This document shows positions 1-6,637 of a stretch of 15,248 bases of DNA, in pieces; position 1 is the stretch's first letter; each line of letters begins with the position of its first letter. The notes under the pieces were generated by a model. That model had not been told where the DNA came from, searched no databases, and saw nothing but the letters and a program-made list of their open reading frames with translations. The DNA comes from Eshraghiella sp050874365 (lineage in GTDB: Bacteria; Bacillota; Clostridia; Lachnospirales; Lachnospiraceae). The stretch lies in contig JBNMKN010000037.1 of NCBI GenBank assembly GCA_050874365.1, forward strand, positions 1 through 15,248, written 5' to 3'. The translations under genes and the position numbers were made by a program.

Positions 1-226
1 CTGCTGAAGTTGTTGTCATATCTTCTTTCTTGCCGTCTGCATTTTTCTGTTCAACGCCTGTAATCTCTACGAAAGCTCCTCTTGTTCCTGAACCTTCTTC
101 TCTTGAAATTACTGTGATGTTACCATTGGCATCACCGTTTCCTGATGTTGTTCCTGACTTTCCGCATCCTACAAGTGATGCTGCTACCAAACCTGCGATT
201 CCTGCTGCTAATACTGATTTTTTCAT
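1..226 (-). CDS. pstS: Phosphate ABC transporter substrate-binding lipoprotein, N-terminal part (PstS-like)
   Basis: The 5' end of a gene that runs off the left edge; about 75 residues are visible. PstS captures phosphate outside the membrane and hands it to the PstCAB importer. A signal peptide with a lipobox (LVGC, cysteine 21) is followed by a short Gly/Ser/Asn linker. The segment ITVISREEGSGTRGAFVE is typical of the phosphate-binding region of clostridial PstS proteins (SREEGSGTR contacts the anion in this family). An in-frame ATG lies two codons upstream at 232, but AAGGAG at 236-241 is only a few bases from it and about 9 bases from the ATG at 226, so 226 is preferred. It lies 33 bp downstream of the HPr-like gene with no terminator between, so the two are probably co-transcribed. 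The pstC, pstA and pstB genes would be expected beyond the left edge. Confidence 0.85.
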   Translation of the reverse strand, partial: MKKSVLAAGIAGLVAASLVGCGKSGTTSGNGDANGNITVISREEGSGTRGAFVEITGVEQKNADGKKEDMTTTSA

Positions 227-259
227 TTTCATTTTCTCCTTTAAATATCAAATATAAAT

Positions 260-481
260 TTATGCTACTGCATATTTTTCTATTGTGTTAATTACCCTTT
301 CATCCTGTTCGTTAAGAATTCTTACTTCGATTGGTTTTGTAAGATCCAGACTAAGGATTCCCATAAGGGATTTTGCATCCACAATAAATCTCGATGACAC
401 CAGATCAATATCTGTTTCAAATTTGGACACTTCTCTGACAAAATCTTTTACTTTGTCAACTGAGTTTAAAATAATGTTCAT
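260..481 (-). CDS. HPr-like protein lacking the active-site histidine
   Basis: A 73-residue protein of HPr fold size. HPr is the phosphocarrier of the sugar phosphotransferase system, phosphorylated on His15 by enzyme I and on Ser46 by HPr kinase. The second half matches HPr well: AKSLMGILSLDL corresponds to the Ser46 segment (LKSIMGVMSLGI in Bacillus), placing a serine at residue 38. The segment where HPr has GIHARPA reads NSVDKVKDFV here and contains no histidine; the whole protein has none. It therefore cannot carry phosphate in the usual way and is more likely regulatory, like Crh, which lacks His15 but keeps Ser46. It has a good ribosome binding site (AAGGAG, 6 bases from the ATG). The pstS-like gene follows in the same direction. 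That it is HPr-like is fairly sure; its role is inference. Confidence 0.8.
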   Translation of the reverse strand: MNIILNSVDKVKDFVREVSKFETDIDLVSSRFIVDAKSLMGILSLDLTKPIEVRILNEQDERVINTIEKYAVA

Positions 482-532
482 CTTGTTCTCCTTTCTACCA
501 CAGAAACGATTGTCTCTGAAGGATTTAATTGT

Positions 533-546
533 TTACCTCGTTTACA
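533..546 (-). promoter_or_regulatory. Weak cre-like site upstream of the HPr-like gene
   Basis: On the minus strand this reads TGTAAACGAGGTAA, which matches 12 of 14 positions of the catabolite-responsive element consensus TGWAANCGNTNWCA. It also contains the direct repeat GTTTAC-CTC-GTTTAC on the plus strand (531-545). It lies about 50 bp upstream of the HPr-like start codon. I found no convincing promoter in 482-624, so its position relative to transcription is unknown. In AT-rich DNA such matches occur by chance. Confidence 0.2.
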
Positions 547-609
547 AGGTATAGAATACTGTCCTCATGTAAAAAGCACATTGTTCATCATGAAAAATAT
601 ATGTAAAGT

Positions 610-651
610 TTAAGAAAAAAAGAAAGACAGTTGAACACTTCTCAACTGTCT
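610..651 (-). terminator. Rho-independent terminator of the 31-residue membrane protein gene
   Basis: A perfect 10-bp stem (625-634 with 642-651, core GACAGTTGA/TCAACTGTC) with a 7-base loop. On the minus strand it is followed by a T-rich run (complement of 610-624). It begins three bases after the stop codon of the small gene at 654-749 and also insulates the HPr-like gene further downstream. Confidence 0.85.
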
Positions 652-653
652 CT

Positions 654-749
654 CTAGTTCTTATTCTGCATTTGTCTTATGATATCTATTCCCTCCAGTA
701 CCAAAAGGGATAGAACTGCCGAAATGATAAATCCTAACCAGCTCTTCAT
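654..749 (-). CDS. 31-residue single-span membrane protein
   Basis: A very short gene supported by signals on both sides. ATG at 749 is preceded by AAGGAG at 757-762 with a 7-base spacer. A TTTACA-N18-TATAAT promoter lies just upstream, and a strong terminator starts three bases after the TAG stop. The product begins MKSW, has one hydrophobic stretch of about 17 residues (residues 5-20, rich in Leu, Ile and Val), and ends in a polar, charged tail (EGIDIIRQMQNKN). This is the composition of a small single-span membrane protein, probably with a short basic N-terminus and the tail on the other side. A longer reading frame in another phase (852-661) covers the same DNA, but its first codons are just the upstream terminator hairpin. 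I recognise no family. It could be a regulatory small membrane protein or a type I-toxin-like peptide; no antisense RNA promoter was identified. Confidence 0.7.
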   Translation of the reverse strand: MKSWLGFIISAVLSLLVLEGIDIIRQMQNKN

Positions 750-778
750 AGGCCGTCTCCTTCGTATCTGATAATTCA

Positions 779-808
779 ATTATACAAGGAAGCCTTATAT
801 TTTGTAAA
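779..808 (-). promoter_or_regulatory. Promoter of the 31-residue membrane protein gene
   Basis: On the minus strand, -35 TTTACA (808-803), an 18-bp spacer and a consensus -10 TATAAT (784-779). Transcription should start near 772, giving a leader of about 22 bases and a transcript of about 160 bases. The -35 box lies in the T-tract of the preceding gene's terminator. Confidence 0.75.
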
Positions 809-839
809 GAAAAAACCTCTTTCAATTTTGAAAGAGGTT
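806..839 (-). terminator. Rho-independent terminator of the DUF6465-like gene
   Basis: A near-perfect inverted repeat, AACCTCTTTCAA (814-825) with TTGAAAGAGGTT (828-839), followed on the minus strand by TTTTTCTTT. It lies 17 bp after the stop codon of the gene at 857-1291. Confidence 0.9.
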
Positions 840-856
840 CTCTTATGTACATTCAA

Positions 857-1291
857 TTAAAAAAGATTAACTTTACCGCTTGCCTTGTCGTTAATTACAT
901 AATAAACGGCATATTCTTCAGGTTTAACATAAAGATTAATTTCTTTAATTGCTGACTCCTTGTGTCCTTCTGCTACATAAGCAGCTTTCACCTTATCAAT
1001 GATATCTGCTTCTGTTGCTTCATTACCTGCGAACTGAACATATAAAGCAGTCTTAATTTCTGTCTTAGCTGCCTTAACCGGTGTTGCTTTCTTAGCAGGT
1101 GCTTTCTTCTCAGGAGCCTTCTTAGCTTCTGCCTTAACTTCTGCTTTTACTTCTTCTGCCTTAGGAGCTGTTGTTTCTGTCTTAATTTCTGTCTTAACTT
1201 CTGCTTTAACAGGAGCTTTAACTTCTGTCTTAGCTGGTGCCTTAGTTACATTCTTAACAGTTTCCTTAATTTCTGTTTTCTTTGTTGCCAT
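857..1291 (-). CDS. DUF6465-like protein with Lys/Ala/Glu-rich N-terminal tail
   Basis: A 144-residue protein in two parts. Residues 1-80 are low-complexity and made almost only of Lys, Ala, Glu, Thr, Val and Pro, with imperfect K-A/T-E-V/I repeats and AKKA/EKKA motifs like those of histone H1-like bacterial tails. Residues 81-144 form a compact domain (ALYVQFAGNEATEAD at the start, LYVKPEEYAVYYVIND near the end) that I recognise as DUF6465, a family of unknown function common in Lachnospiraceae. There is no signal peptide and no membrane segment, so it should be cytoplasmic. The ribosome binding site GGAGGG is 7 bases from the ATG. It has its own promoter and terminator, so it is a single-gene unit. 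The tail could bind nucleic acid or another polyanion, but the equal amount of Glu argues against simple DNA binding. Function unknown. Confidence 0.85.
   Translation of the reverse strand: MATKKTEIKETVKNVTKAPAKTEVKAPVKAEVKTEIKTETTAPKAEEVKAEVKAEAKKAPEKKAPAKKATPVKAAKTEIKTALYVQFAGNEATEADIIDKVKAAYVAEGHKESAIKEINLYVKPEEYAVYYVINDKASGKVNLF
1052..1291 (-). repeat. Degenerate repeats encoding the Lys/Ala/Glu-rich tail
   Basis: Within the DUF6465-like gene the DNA is made of short, imperfect repeats, seen on the plus strand as variants of ACTTCTG(C/T)(C/T)TTAAC and GCCTTCTTAGC. They encode K-A/T-E-V/I and A-K-K-A units. Such a stretch could change length by slippage. Confidence 0.75.
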
Positions 1292-1333
1292 TGTTTTTCC
1301 CTCCTATTATAGTAACTTTCCAGTCACACAAAG

Positions 1334-1362
1334 AATATAGAACAAAATATAAAAATATGCAA
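1334..1362 (-). promoter_or_regulatory. Promoter of the DUF6465-like gene
   Basis: On the minus strand, -35 TTGCAT (1362-1357), a 17-bp spacer and -10 TATATT (1339-1334). Transcription should start near 1327, about 35 bases before the ATG. Confidence 0.65.
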
Positions 1363-1381
1363 GTCTTTTTCACAAATTATG

Positions 1382-2164
1382 TCAAATCAGGTTAAAATAT
1401 TTGCAGGCATTCCATATTCCGTCCTCCATGACAGGGGTTGTGATATAGTCTGCTTCTTTTTTGGCTTCTTCTGTTCCGTTGCCCATTACTATGGCATGTC
1501 CTGCCGTTTTAAGCATTGAAATATCATTGTTGCTGTCGCCGAAAGCATAAGTGTCTTTTATATCTATTCCAAGCATTTCGCATACTTTTAATATGCCTGT
1601 TCCTTTGCTGAATCCTTTTGGAACCATTTCCACAACATGCTCATTATGGAGAATAAATTCAAAATACTTTCCGAATTCTTCCTCACATTTATCTACACCG
1701 TTACCTGTAACCGCACAGGAAAGTTTCGCAATATCGTATTCCTCCTGTCCTTTTATCGGAATAAGGCGGTTACCCAGTTCTTTTTTTAATTTGTCGCCGT
1801 ACAAATCTCCTGCAAAATCTTCATCATCCATATACAGATATTCCCGACCCTCAAGTATAGGTCTGAAACCGTATTTTCTCACTCCGTCTATGGTGTACTT
1901 TACAAAATCATTATCCAGCTTTTTATAAAACACCTGCTTATTATCATATTCTATCATTGTACCGCACCCTGATATTATTCCGTCAAAATCAAGTGCGAGA
2001 AGTGCTTCGTTCTGGATATACGCCCTGCTTCGTCCGCTGCATATAAAAGTCAGATGTCCGTTGCCGTGTAGTTTTTTCATTGCTTCCACAGTACTTTCAC
2101 AAATCCTGTTATTGAAATCCCATATAGTTCCGTCTATATCAAAAAATAATGCCTTTTTTCCCAT
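1382..2164 (-). CDS. Cof-type HAD-IIB family phosphatase
   Basis: A 260-residue cytoplasmic hydrolase of the haloacid dehalogenase superfamily, of the usual length for the Cof/YidA group. These enzymes remove phosphate from sugar phosphates, nucleotides or flavin mononucleotide using Mg2+ and a phospho-aspartate intermediate. All four motifs are visible: FFDIDGT with nucleophile D9 and general acid D11, CSGRS with S43, the lysine of motif III at K187 (FSKGTG), and GDSNNDISML with D210 and D214. The C2-type cap lies between motifs II and III (about residues 85-185). The ATG is one base after the stop of the upstream membrane protein gene, so translation is probably coupled; the ribosome binding site (GAGG, 9 bases away) is weak. 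No clear terminator hairpin follows it. The substrate cannot be told from sequence. Confidence 0.92.
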   Translation of the reverse strand: MGKKALFFDIDGTIWDFNNRICESTVEAMKKLHGNGHLTFICSGRSRAYIQNEALLALDFDGIISGCGTMIEYDNKQVFYKKLDNDFVKYTIDGVRKYGFRPILEGREYLYMDDEDFAGDLYGDKLKKELGNRLIPIKGQEEYDIAKLSCAVTGNGVDKCEEEFGKYFEFILHNEHVVEMVPKGFSKGTGILKVCEMLGIDIKDTYAFGDSNNDISMLKTAGHAIVMGNGTEEAKKEADYITTPVMEDGIWNACKYFNLI

Positions 2165-2165
2165 T

Positions 2166-2768
2166 CTAAACTGCCTCTTTCAAAATAATAAAAATGCCTG
2201 CACAAATCATTACTATATTTACCATAAGATTATATCCTCTTGTACTCTTTATTTCCCTGATATTATCAAAAACCTTAAATAAGATTCCCATAATCACACA
2301 GATCATGAAAGTTCCCGCTGCTGTTCCTCCTAAAAGAACTGCATACTCACTGAATCTGAGTCTTGTTATGTCAAAATATGCGTACGCAAGAAGTATAAGA
2401 AATATATTGGTGAATTCAGAAATACCTATCATTATACCAGTCATAAAATTAACAAAGGAGGTTCCCGTGTTATCTACATCATAAGAGCTGTCTGATTTGA
2501 TTATCCCGATTACATTAATTGTTATTAATAGTGCACCCATTATATATGTAAGAACGCTTCCTGCTTTCAACATATATTTTCCTAAGAAAAATAAAACAAT
2601 CATATCAATGATTGTCATAAAAGCAACTGCAAGCGACATTCCAAACCCGATTACCGCACTTTGTCCAATTCCTTTTTTCACGCAGTTCTGCGATAGCATC
2701 TCCGAATATGTGTCCCTTGGTATTCCTATTATTGTTCCGGTTATTATCCCGATTATAAATAATTCCAT
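2166..2768 (-). CDS. LysE-like integral membrane protein, probable exporter
   Basis: A 200-residue, strongly hydrophobic protein with about six membrane-spanning segments. The N-terminus (GIITGTIIGIPRDTYSEML, then a second helix after KKGIGQSAVIGFGMS) resembles the start of LysE/ArgO/RhtB proteins, where a glycine/proline-rich turn is followed by a short loop and a glycine-rich helix. That superfamily exports amino acids or other small metabolites. The match is by pattern only, and the canonical proline motif is altered (GIPRDT in place of the usual PGP). The start has a good ribosome binding site (AAGGAG, 4 bases from the ATG). It lies just downstream of the yhaN terminator and is followed after one base by the HAD phosphatase gene. 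I see no promoter between the terminator and this gene, so it may depend on read-through. The substrate is unknown. Confidence 0.6.
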   Translation of the reverse strand: MELFIIGIITGTIIGIPRDTYSEMLSQNCVKKGIGQSAVIGFGMSLAVAFMTIIDMIVLFFLGKYMLKAGSVLTYIMGALLITINVIGIIKSDSSYDVDNTGTSFVNFMTGIMIGISEFTNIFLILLAYAYFDITRLRFSEYAVLLGGTAAGTFMICVIMGILFKVFDNIREIKSTRGYNLMVNIVMICAGIFIILKEAV

Positions 2769-2781
2769 ACTTCTCCTTAAT

Positions 2782-2810
2782 TATTTAAGAAAAACCGGGG
2801 AAACCCCCGG
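2782..2810 (-). terminator. Rho-independent terminator after the yhaO-yhaN operon
   Basis: A compact GC stem, CCGGGG (2795-2800) with CCCCGG (2805-2810), with a 4-base loop. On the minus strand it is followed by TTTTTCTTAAA. It lies 16 bp after the yhaN stop. The downstream side is also T-rich on the plus strand, so it may act in both directions. Confidence 0.85.
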
Positions 2811-2826
2811 CTTTTCCTGTTTTAAT

Positions 2827-5472
2827 TTATTTTCTGATACGGCTGTCATTACATGTAAAGTAGATTACCTGATATTCCTTAGATACTTCTTCAAGGAACT
2901 GTAATGCACCCTCTGTCTTATCCATATCAAGGTTGATGAATGGGTCATCAAAAATGATAAATGGCTTCTCATCTTTATACATTGCCGCTACAAGTGACAT
3001 TCTCATACAAATACCAATCATATCCTGATATCCGCTACTGAAGAAATGTATCTCTCTCTGCATTCCTTCTTCCTCAACCGTAAGATGCGTATTGGCATCA
3101 ATGTGATAACGGTCTGCTGATTCATGTGTCAGAATATTGTAATACTTAGAAAATCCTGCCTTGATAGGTCCGATATATTTACCGATAATATTGGTTCTTG
3201 CAGTTTCAAGGAAATCCCTTGCTTTGCTGACAAGGTCATATTTCTTGTTGTCTGCTTCATATTTTTCACTTAAATCTTTAAGGCTGTCTTCGGCATCATC
3301 AAATTCTTCTTTCTTAAGATACAAATCACTTACAACCTTAGTAATTTCATCTAAGAACTTATGTGTCTCATCTATCTGGCCTGCAACTTCAACAAGCTGT
3401 GTATGTAATGTTTCAAGAGATTCAAGTTTTTCAGGAATCTGGGTATTCTTAATTACATTCATATCTTCAGCTGCTTCAAACTTCTTAACCTCTGCATCAG
3501 CATGTTCCCATTCCTGCAAGCATATTCTGTATGCCTGAAGGTGGCTCTTCATATTAACAAGCTGTGTATAAAGGTCATTCTGCATCTCAATATTAAGTCT
3601 GCTAAAGAAATCCTGAATTACCTTAAGAACTTCATTTCTCTCTGTCTCAAACTGTGCAAGTGCCTGTTTCTTGGCAAACAGATATCTGTATGTCTCTGAA
3701 CCGTACTGGAGATCATGAATAAGTTCAAGGTAATTATCACCCTGTGAAGCTCCATAATACTTCGTAATAAATGCTTCAATCTTACTGCTTGATTCCTGAA
3801 GTTTTTCTATTGCATCATCGTGTACAACTTCGTCCTTCTTACCGATAAGTTCTTCATATTCCTTAAGCATATTCTTGAGCCCGAATATGTATTCAGTAAC
3901 TCTTTCAGTATCAAAAGGTAACTTATACTTTGTAAGGAATAACTGCATCTGTCCGTCGATGGTCTCAACATAATCTTTATCCTTTTTGATTTCATCAAGA
4001 AGCTTATCAACTTCCGGATTAACATGGGAAGTATTACTCTTTGCGCTTACAATACCGACTATAACTACTATGACACCTACAACAAACGCAAGGATGCCTC
4101 CGGCATTCATTGTTACTTTGGCACTTCCTTCTATTGACTTGCTTACCATTGGAAGAAGGAAGAGAATAAATCCTGCAAGTGCAAGCAGTCCACCAATAAA
4201 TATTGCAGGTGTTATCGCTACCTTATTAGGGGCATTTCTTAATGCGTCAAGAGATGCTTCCTTGGCAGGAATTGCATTGGCTCTGGCATTTCTCTTATTC
4301 CATGTCTCAAGTTTTGAATCAAGTTCTGCTTCCCTAGGAATATTTCCGTTAAATCTTGCCTCATATTCCTTAATCTTGGAATCATCAACAACAGGCTGCT
4401 GTGTCTTACTGTATTCCTGGGACATTCTGAAATAATTAGCTGTCTCTTTAATTACCGCATCTACCTCTTCAGGGGCAGGTGGTGTATCTTTAAACTTGGA
4501 ATCCCATGAATCAAGTTCATTCTGTTCTTCCGGTGTCAATGTATAGTTGGCAACCGACTGGTTAAGTCCGGTAAGCTTTGAACCGACTTCAATTATCTCA
4601 TCAATCTCTGCTTCCTCAGGAACAGCACCAGGGAAGTTCTTCTGTTCTTTATCAAGTGCTTCTCTTCGTATCTGTGCTTCATGTGCAAGACCTTCGTATT
4701 TCTCCTGCTTGGTCTTGATTTCCATAAGATGACTGGTGGTCTCCTGTGATTCCTGCAATTCTTTCTGACGCTCTTTAAGACTTTCAAAGTATTCTTCTTT
4801 TTCCTTCATCGTCTTAACGTTTTCACTGATTGCTTCATCAAGTTCTTTCTTATGAACAAGTGTATTCCGAAGTTCTGCAATGCTGTTGGAAAGAACATTA
4901 AGAGAACCGTTCTTCTTATCAGGGCTTAATTTATTGATTACATCAATCATTGCCTGATTAGCCGAATCATAATTATTAATATCGTTAGTATTTTCAACAA
5001 GGTTGCCTAACTTGGCATTGATGCTGTCTGTTGAACTTGTTGCACAATCACTCTGGGATATAAATACTGTTCTGTCAAAAGATTCCCTGTCTATCTTAAA
5101 GAGTGCTTCACCTACATTAGGAAGGAATGATGTATCTTCAAGATTGGTTCTTAAATTTCTTACACAGAACTTATCATCCTTTTCCCTGCTTCCGAAGATT
5201 CTTTCAATCTCATAAGTCTCACCATTGGATTCAAATACGAGCTTACCTCCGTAAACGCCGCCCTGCCATGGTCTGAATCTTCTTCTTTCGTTCTCGAATT
5301 CGCTACGTGTACGCTCATTTTCAAAGCCATACAGCATAATCTTGATGAAGGCCGCAAGTGTTGATTTACCCCAGCCGTTACGCTCACAGAATGCATTACA
5401 TCCATCCTTGAATTCGTATGTTCCTTTTCTTATTTTACCAAAGTTCTGAATTTCACAACGAATAAGTTTCAT
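2827..5472 (-). CDS. yhaN: SbcC/Rad50-like ATPase of the YhaN type with a membrane hairpin
   Basis: An 881-residue SMC-like ATPase, partner of the nuclease encoded just upstream. The N-terminal half-domain carries Walker A at about residues 30-38 (ERNGWGKST, with Glu in place of the usual first Gly/Ala, as in YhaN-type proteins). Long Glu/Lys-rich coiled-coil regions follow (strongest near 195-290 and from about 485 onward). The C-terminal half has the ABC signature FFSSGYQDM (about 808) and Walker B with D-loop FIIFDDPFINLD (about 834-845). Where Rad50 and SbcC have a CxxC zinc hook at the tip, this protein has two hydrophobic segments at about 417-441 and 454-478, so it is probably membrane-anchored. 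The start was set at 5472: MKLIRCEIQNFG is the usual family start, with AGGAG about 10 bases upstream; the longer frame from 5544 would overlap yhaO by 68 bases. Likely role: ATP-driven control of DNA-end or hairpin cleavage. Confidence 0.88.
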   Translation of the reverse strand: MKLIRCEIQNFGKIRKGTYEFKDGCNAFCERNGWGKSTLAAFIKIMLYGFENERTRSEFENERRRFRPWQGGVYGGKLVFESNGETYEIERIFGSREKDDKFCVRNLRTNLEDTSFLPNVGEALFKIDRESFDRTVFISQSDCATSSTDSINAKLGNLVENTNDINNYDSANQAMIDVINKLSPDKKNGSLNVLSNSIAELRNTLVHKKELDEAISENVKTMKEKEEYFESLKERQKELQESQETTSHLMEIKTKQEKYEGLAHEAQIRREALDKEQKNFPGAVPEEAEIDEIIEVGSKLTGLNQSVANYTLTPEEQNELDSWDSKFKDTPPAPEEVDAVIKETANYFRMSQEYSKTQQPVVDDSKIKEYEARFNGNIPREAELDSKLETWNKRNARANAIPAKEASLDALRNAPNKVAITPAIFIGGLLALAGFILFLLPMVSKSIEGSAKVTMNAGGILAFVVGVIVVIVGIVSAKSNTSHVNPEVDKLLDEIKKDKDYVETIDGQMQLFLTKYKLPFDTERVTEYIFGLKNMLKEYEELIGKKDEVVHDDAIEKLQESSSKIEAFITKYYGASQGDNYLELIHDLQYGSETYRYLFAKKQALAQFETERNEVLKVIQDFFSRLNIEMQNDLYTQLVNMKSHLQAYRICLQEWEHADAEVKKFEAAEDMNVIKNTQIPEKLESLETLHTQLVEVAGQIDETHKFLDEITKVVSDLYLKKEEFDDAEDSLKDLSEKYEADNKKYDLVSKARDFLETARTNIIGKYIGPIKAGFSKYYNILTHESADRYHIDANTHLTVEEEGMQREIHFFSSGYQDMIGICMRMSLVAAMYKDEKPFIIFDDPFINLDMDKTEGALQFLEEVSKEYQVIYFTCNDSRIRK

Positions 5473-5476
5473 ATGA

Positions 5477-6577
5477 CTATATCTCCTCTCCTGTAAGTGC
5501 CTGAATACCATAACGGATAATCTTTGGCTTATCTTCCTCAGCAATATCCGGAGCTTTTAAGACATTTCTTACAAATTCGCCTTTAAGAGTCTCGTCAAAC
5601 ATAAATTCCTCATAATTAATCAGAGTCTTAGTCTTATCTTCTACCTTAAATACATAGAAAGAATGTGCAAAATTCTTCTCAATTAAGTCTATGTTAATCT
5701 CTGTCTTAAGGGAAACCTCTCCCTTAATAACAACACGCACAAGGCTCTTGCCACTGATTTTCATATCATCAAGTGCTTTTGTAATTTTCTGGATTACATC
5801 ACTCGTTGTATAACATCCTGTTGCATCTATATCAACCGAGTATATATTTCTCTCAGCTATATCGACTAATTTTCTGCGGGCTGTCATCTTCTTCTCATCT
5901 ATATCGATAAGTACAAAACCATGTTCACCACATTCATCAAATCCTCTGCCTTCAAGACATCCTGAATAACAATATACGCCTCTGCTGTCAAGCTGTTCCT
6001 CACTGTATGAGTGATAATGACCGAGTGCAAGATAATCAATTGACTTATTCTTCAGCTTATCAAGTCCGATACTCTCATAATCATCGGCTGCTTTGGTAGG
6101 CATAGCCTTTCCGTGTAATACAACGATGTTGTACTTGTTAATGTCAAGTGATAATGAATCATATACTTCCTTATGGTTCTTCTCCGAAAGTTCCACACCG
6201 CTTATAACCACTTTATCTGAACCTGCAACATTGTATCCGGTCCATTTTCTGTCGAACAATTTAAGATTAGCCGGAATCTCCTGTAAATTAATAAGGAAAT
6301 TATCAATGTCATGATTACCCTGAAGATAATAAAATTCTATCTTAGGATTATTCACAATCAGATCCCTTACGTAATTTCTGGTTGTAACCGATATCATACT
6401 CGTGTCAAAAAGGTCTCCGGCAATGATAATTGCTGCCACATCATTCTTGGCCGCATATGTAACCATCTGTCCGAAAGTATTGAGTATCTCATTTCTACGT
6501 TCTTTTGCCTGTTCCTTGGAAAGATGTCTTAACATCCTGGAATCCAAATGAACATCTGCACAATGTATTATCTTCAT
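5477..6577 (-). CDS. yhaO: SbcD/YhaO-type metallophosphoesterase, probable DNA nuclease
   Basis: A 366-residue protein of the Mre11/SbcD calcineurin-like phosphoesterase family. Metal-binding motifs appear in order: DVH (D8, H10), GDLFD (D55), GNHD (N88, H89), H155 in VVLHGK, and GHYH (H187, H189). The last 150 residues form the capping region that contacts the ATPase partner. In this family the two-metal site cuts DNA ends and hairpins, with activity gated by the SbcC-like subunit. Four bases separate its stop from the yhaN start, giving a tight two-gene operon in the same order as Bacillus yhaO-yhaN. AAGGAG lies 8 bases before the ATG, and a TTGAGA/TATTAT promoter lies upstream. It could equally be called sbcD; YhaO is preferred because of the hook-less partner with membrane segments. 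Confidence 0.9.
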   Translation of the reverse strand: MKIIHCADVHLDSRMLRHLSKEQAKERRNEILNTFGQMVTYAAKNDVAAIIIAGDLFDTSMISVTTRNYVRDLIVNNPKIEFYYLQGNHDIDNFLINLQEIPANLKLFDRKWTGYNVAGSDKVVISGVELSEKNHKEVYDSLSLDINKYNIVVLHGKAMPTKAADDYESIGLDKLKNKSIDYLALGHYHSYSEEQLDSRGVYCYSGCLEGRGFDECGEHGFVLIDIDEKKMTARRKLVDIAERNIYSVDIDATGCYTTSDVIQKITKALDDMKISGKSLVRVVIKGEVSLKTEINIDLIEKNFAHSFYVFKVEDKTKTLINYEEFMFDETLKGEFVRNVLKAPDIAEEDKPKIIRYGIQALTGEEI

Positions 6578-6610
6578 ATTTCCTTCTCCTTAAAATATGT
6601 TTTCTTAAAA

Positions 6611-6624
6611 CTAAAACGTTTACA
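6611..6624. promoter_or_regulatory. Weak cre-like site in the yhaO leader
   Basis: The plus strand reads CTAAAACGTTTACA, matching 12 of 14 positions of the catabolite-responsive element (the two outermost bases on one side fail), with an AAACGTTT core. It lies about 7-20 bases into the predicted yhaO transcript, where a bound repressor would act as a roadblock. Chance occurrence is quite possible. Confidence 0.2.
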
Positions 6625-6637
6625 AATACTTATACAT

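Noticed and set aside
30..257. Plus-strand frame opposite the pstS start
   Set aside because: It mirrors the PstS signal peptide and phosphate-binding segment on the minus strand, which are clearly coding; it has no ribosome binding site.
661..852. A 63-codon minus-strand frame starting at 852
   Set aside because: Its first codons are the terminator hairpin of the preceding gene, it has no ribosome binding site, and its promoter would lie inside its own 5' end. The DNA is better explained by the 31-codon gene at 654-749 in another phase.
1306..1311. A TATAAT hexamer just before the DUF6465-like gene
   Set aside because: It adjoins the ribosome binding site, so transcription would start at or within it; the TTGCAT/TATATT pair further upstream fits better.
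3986..4435. A 149-codon plus-strand frame inside yhaN, and similar ones at 3161 and 10036
   Set aside because: Antisense shadows of well-supported long genes, with low-complexity Ser/Ile-rich translations and no ribosome binding sites.
5473..5544. A 24-residue N-terminal extension of the yhaN product
   Set aside because: It would overlap yhaO by 68 bases and lacks a ribosome binding site, while MKLIRCEIQNFG at 5472 is the usual family start with AGGAG upstream.
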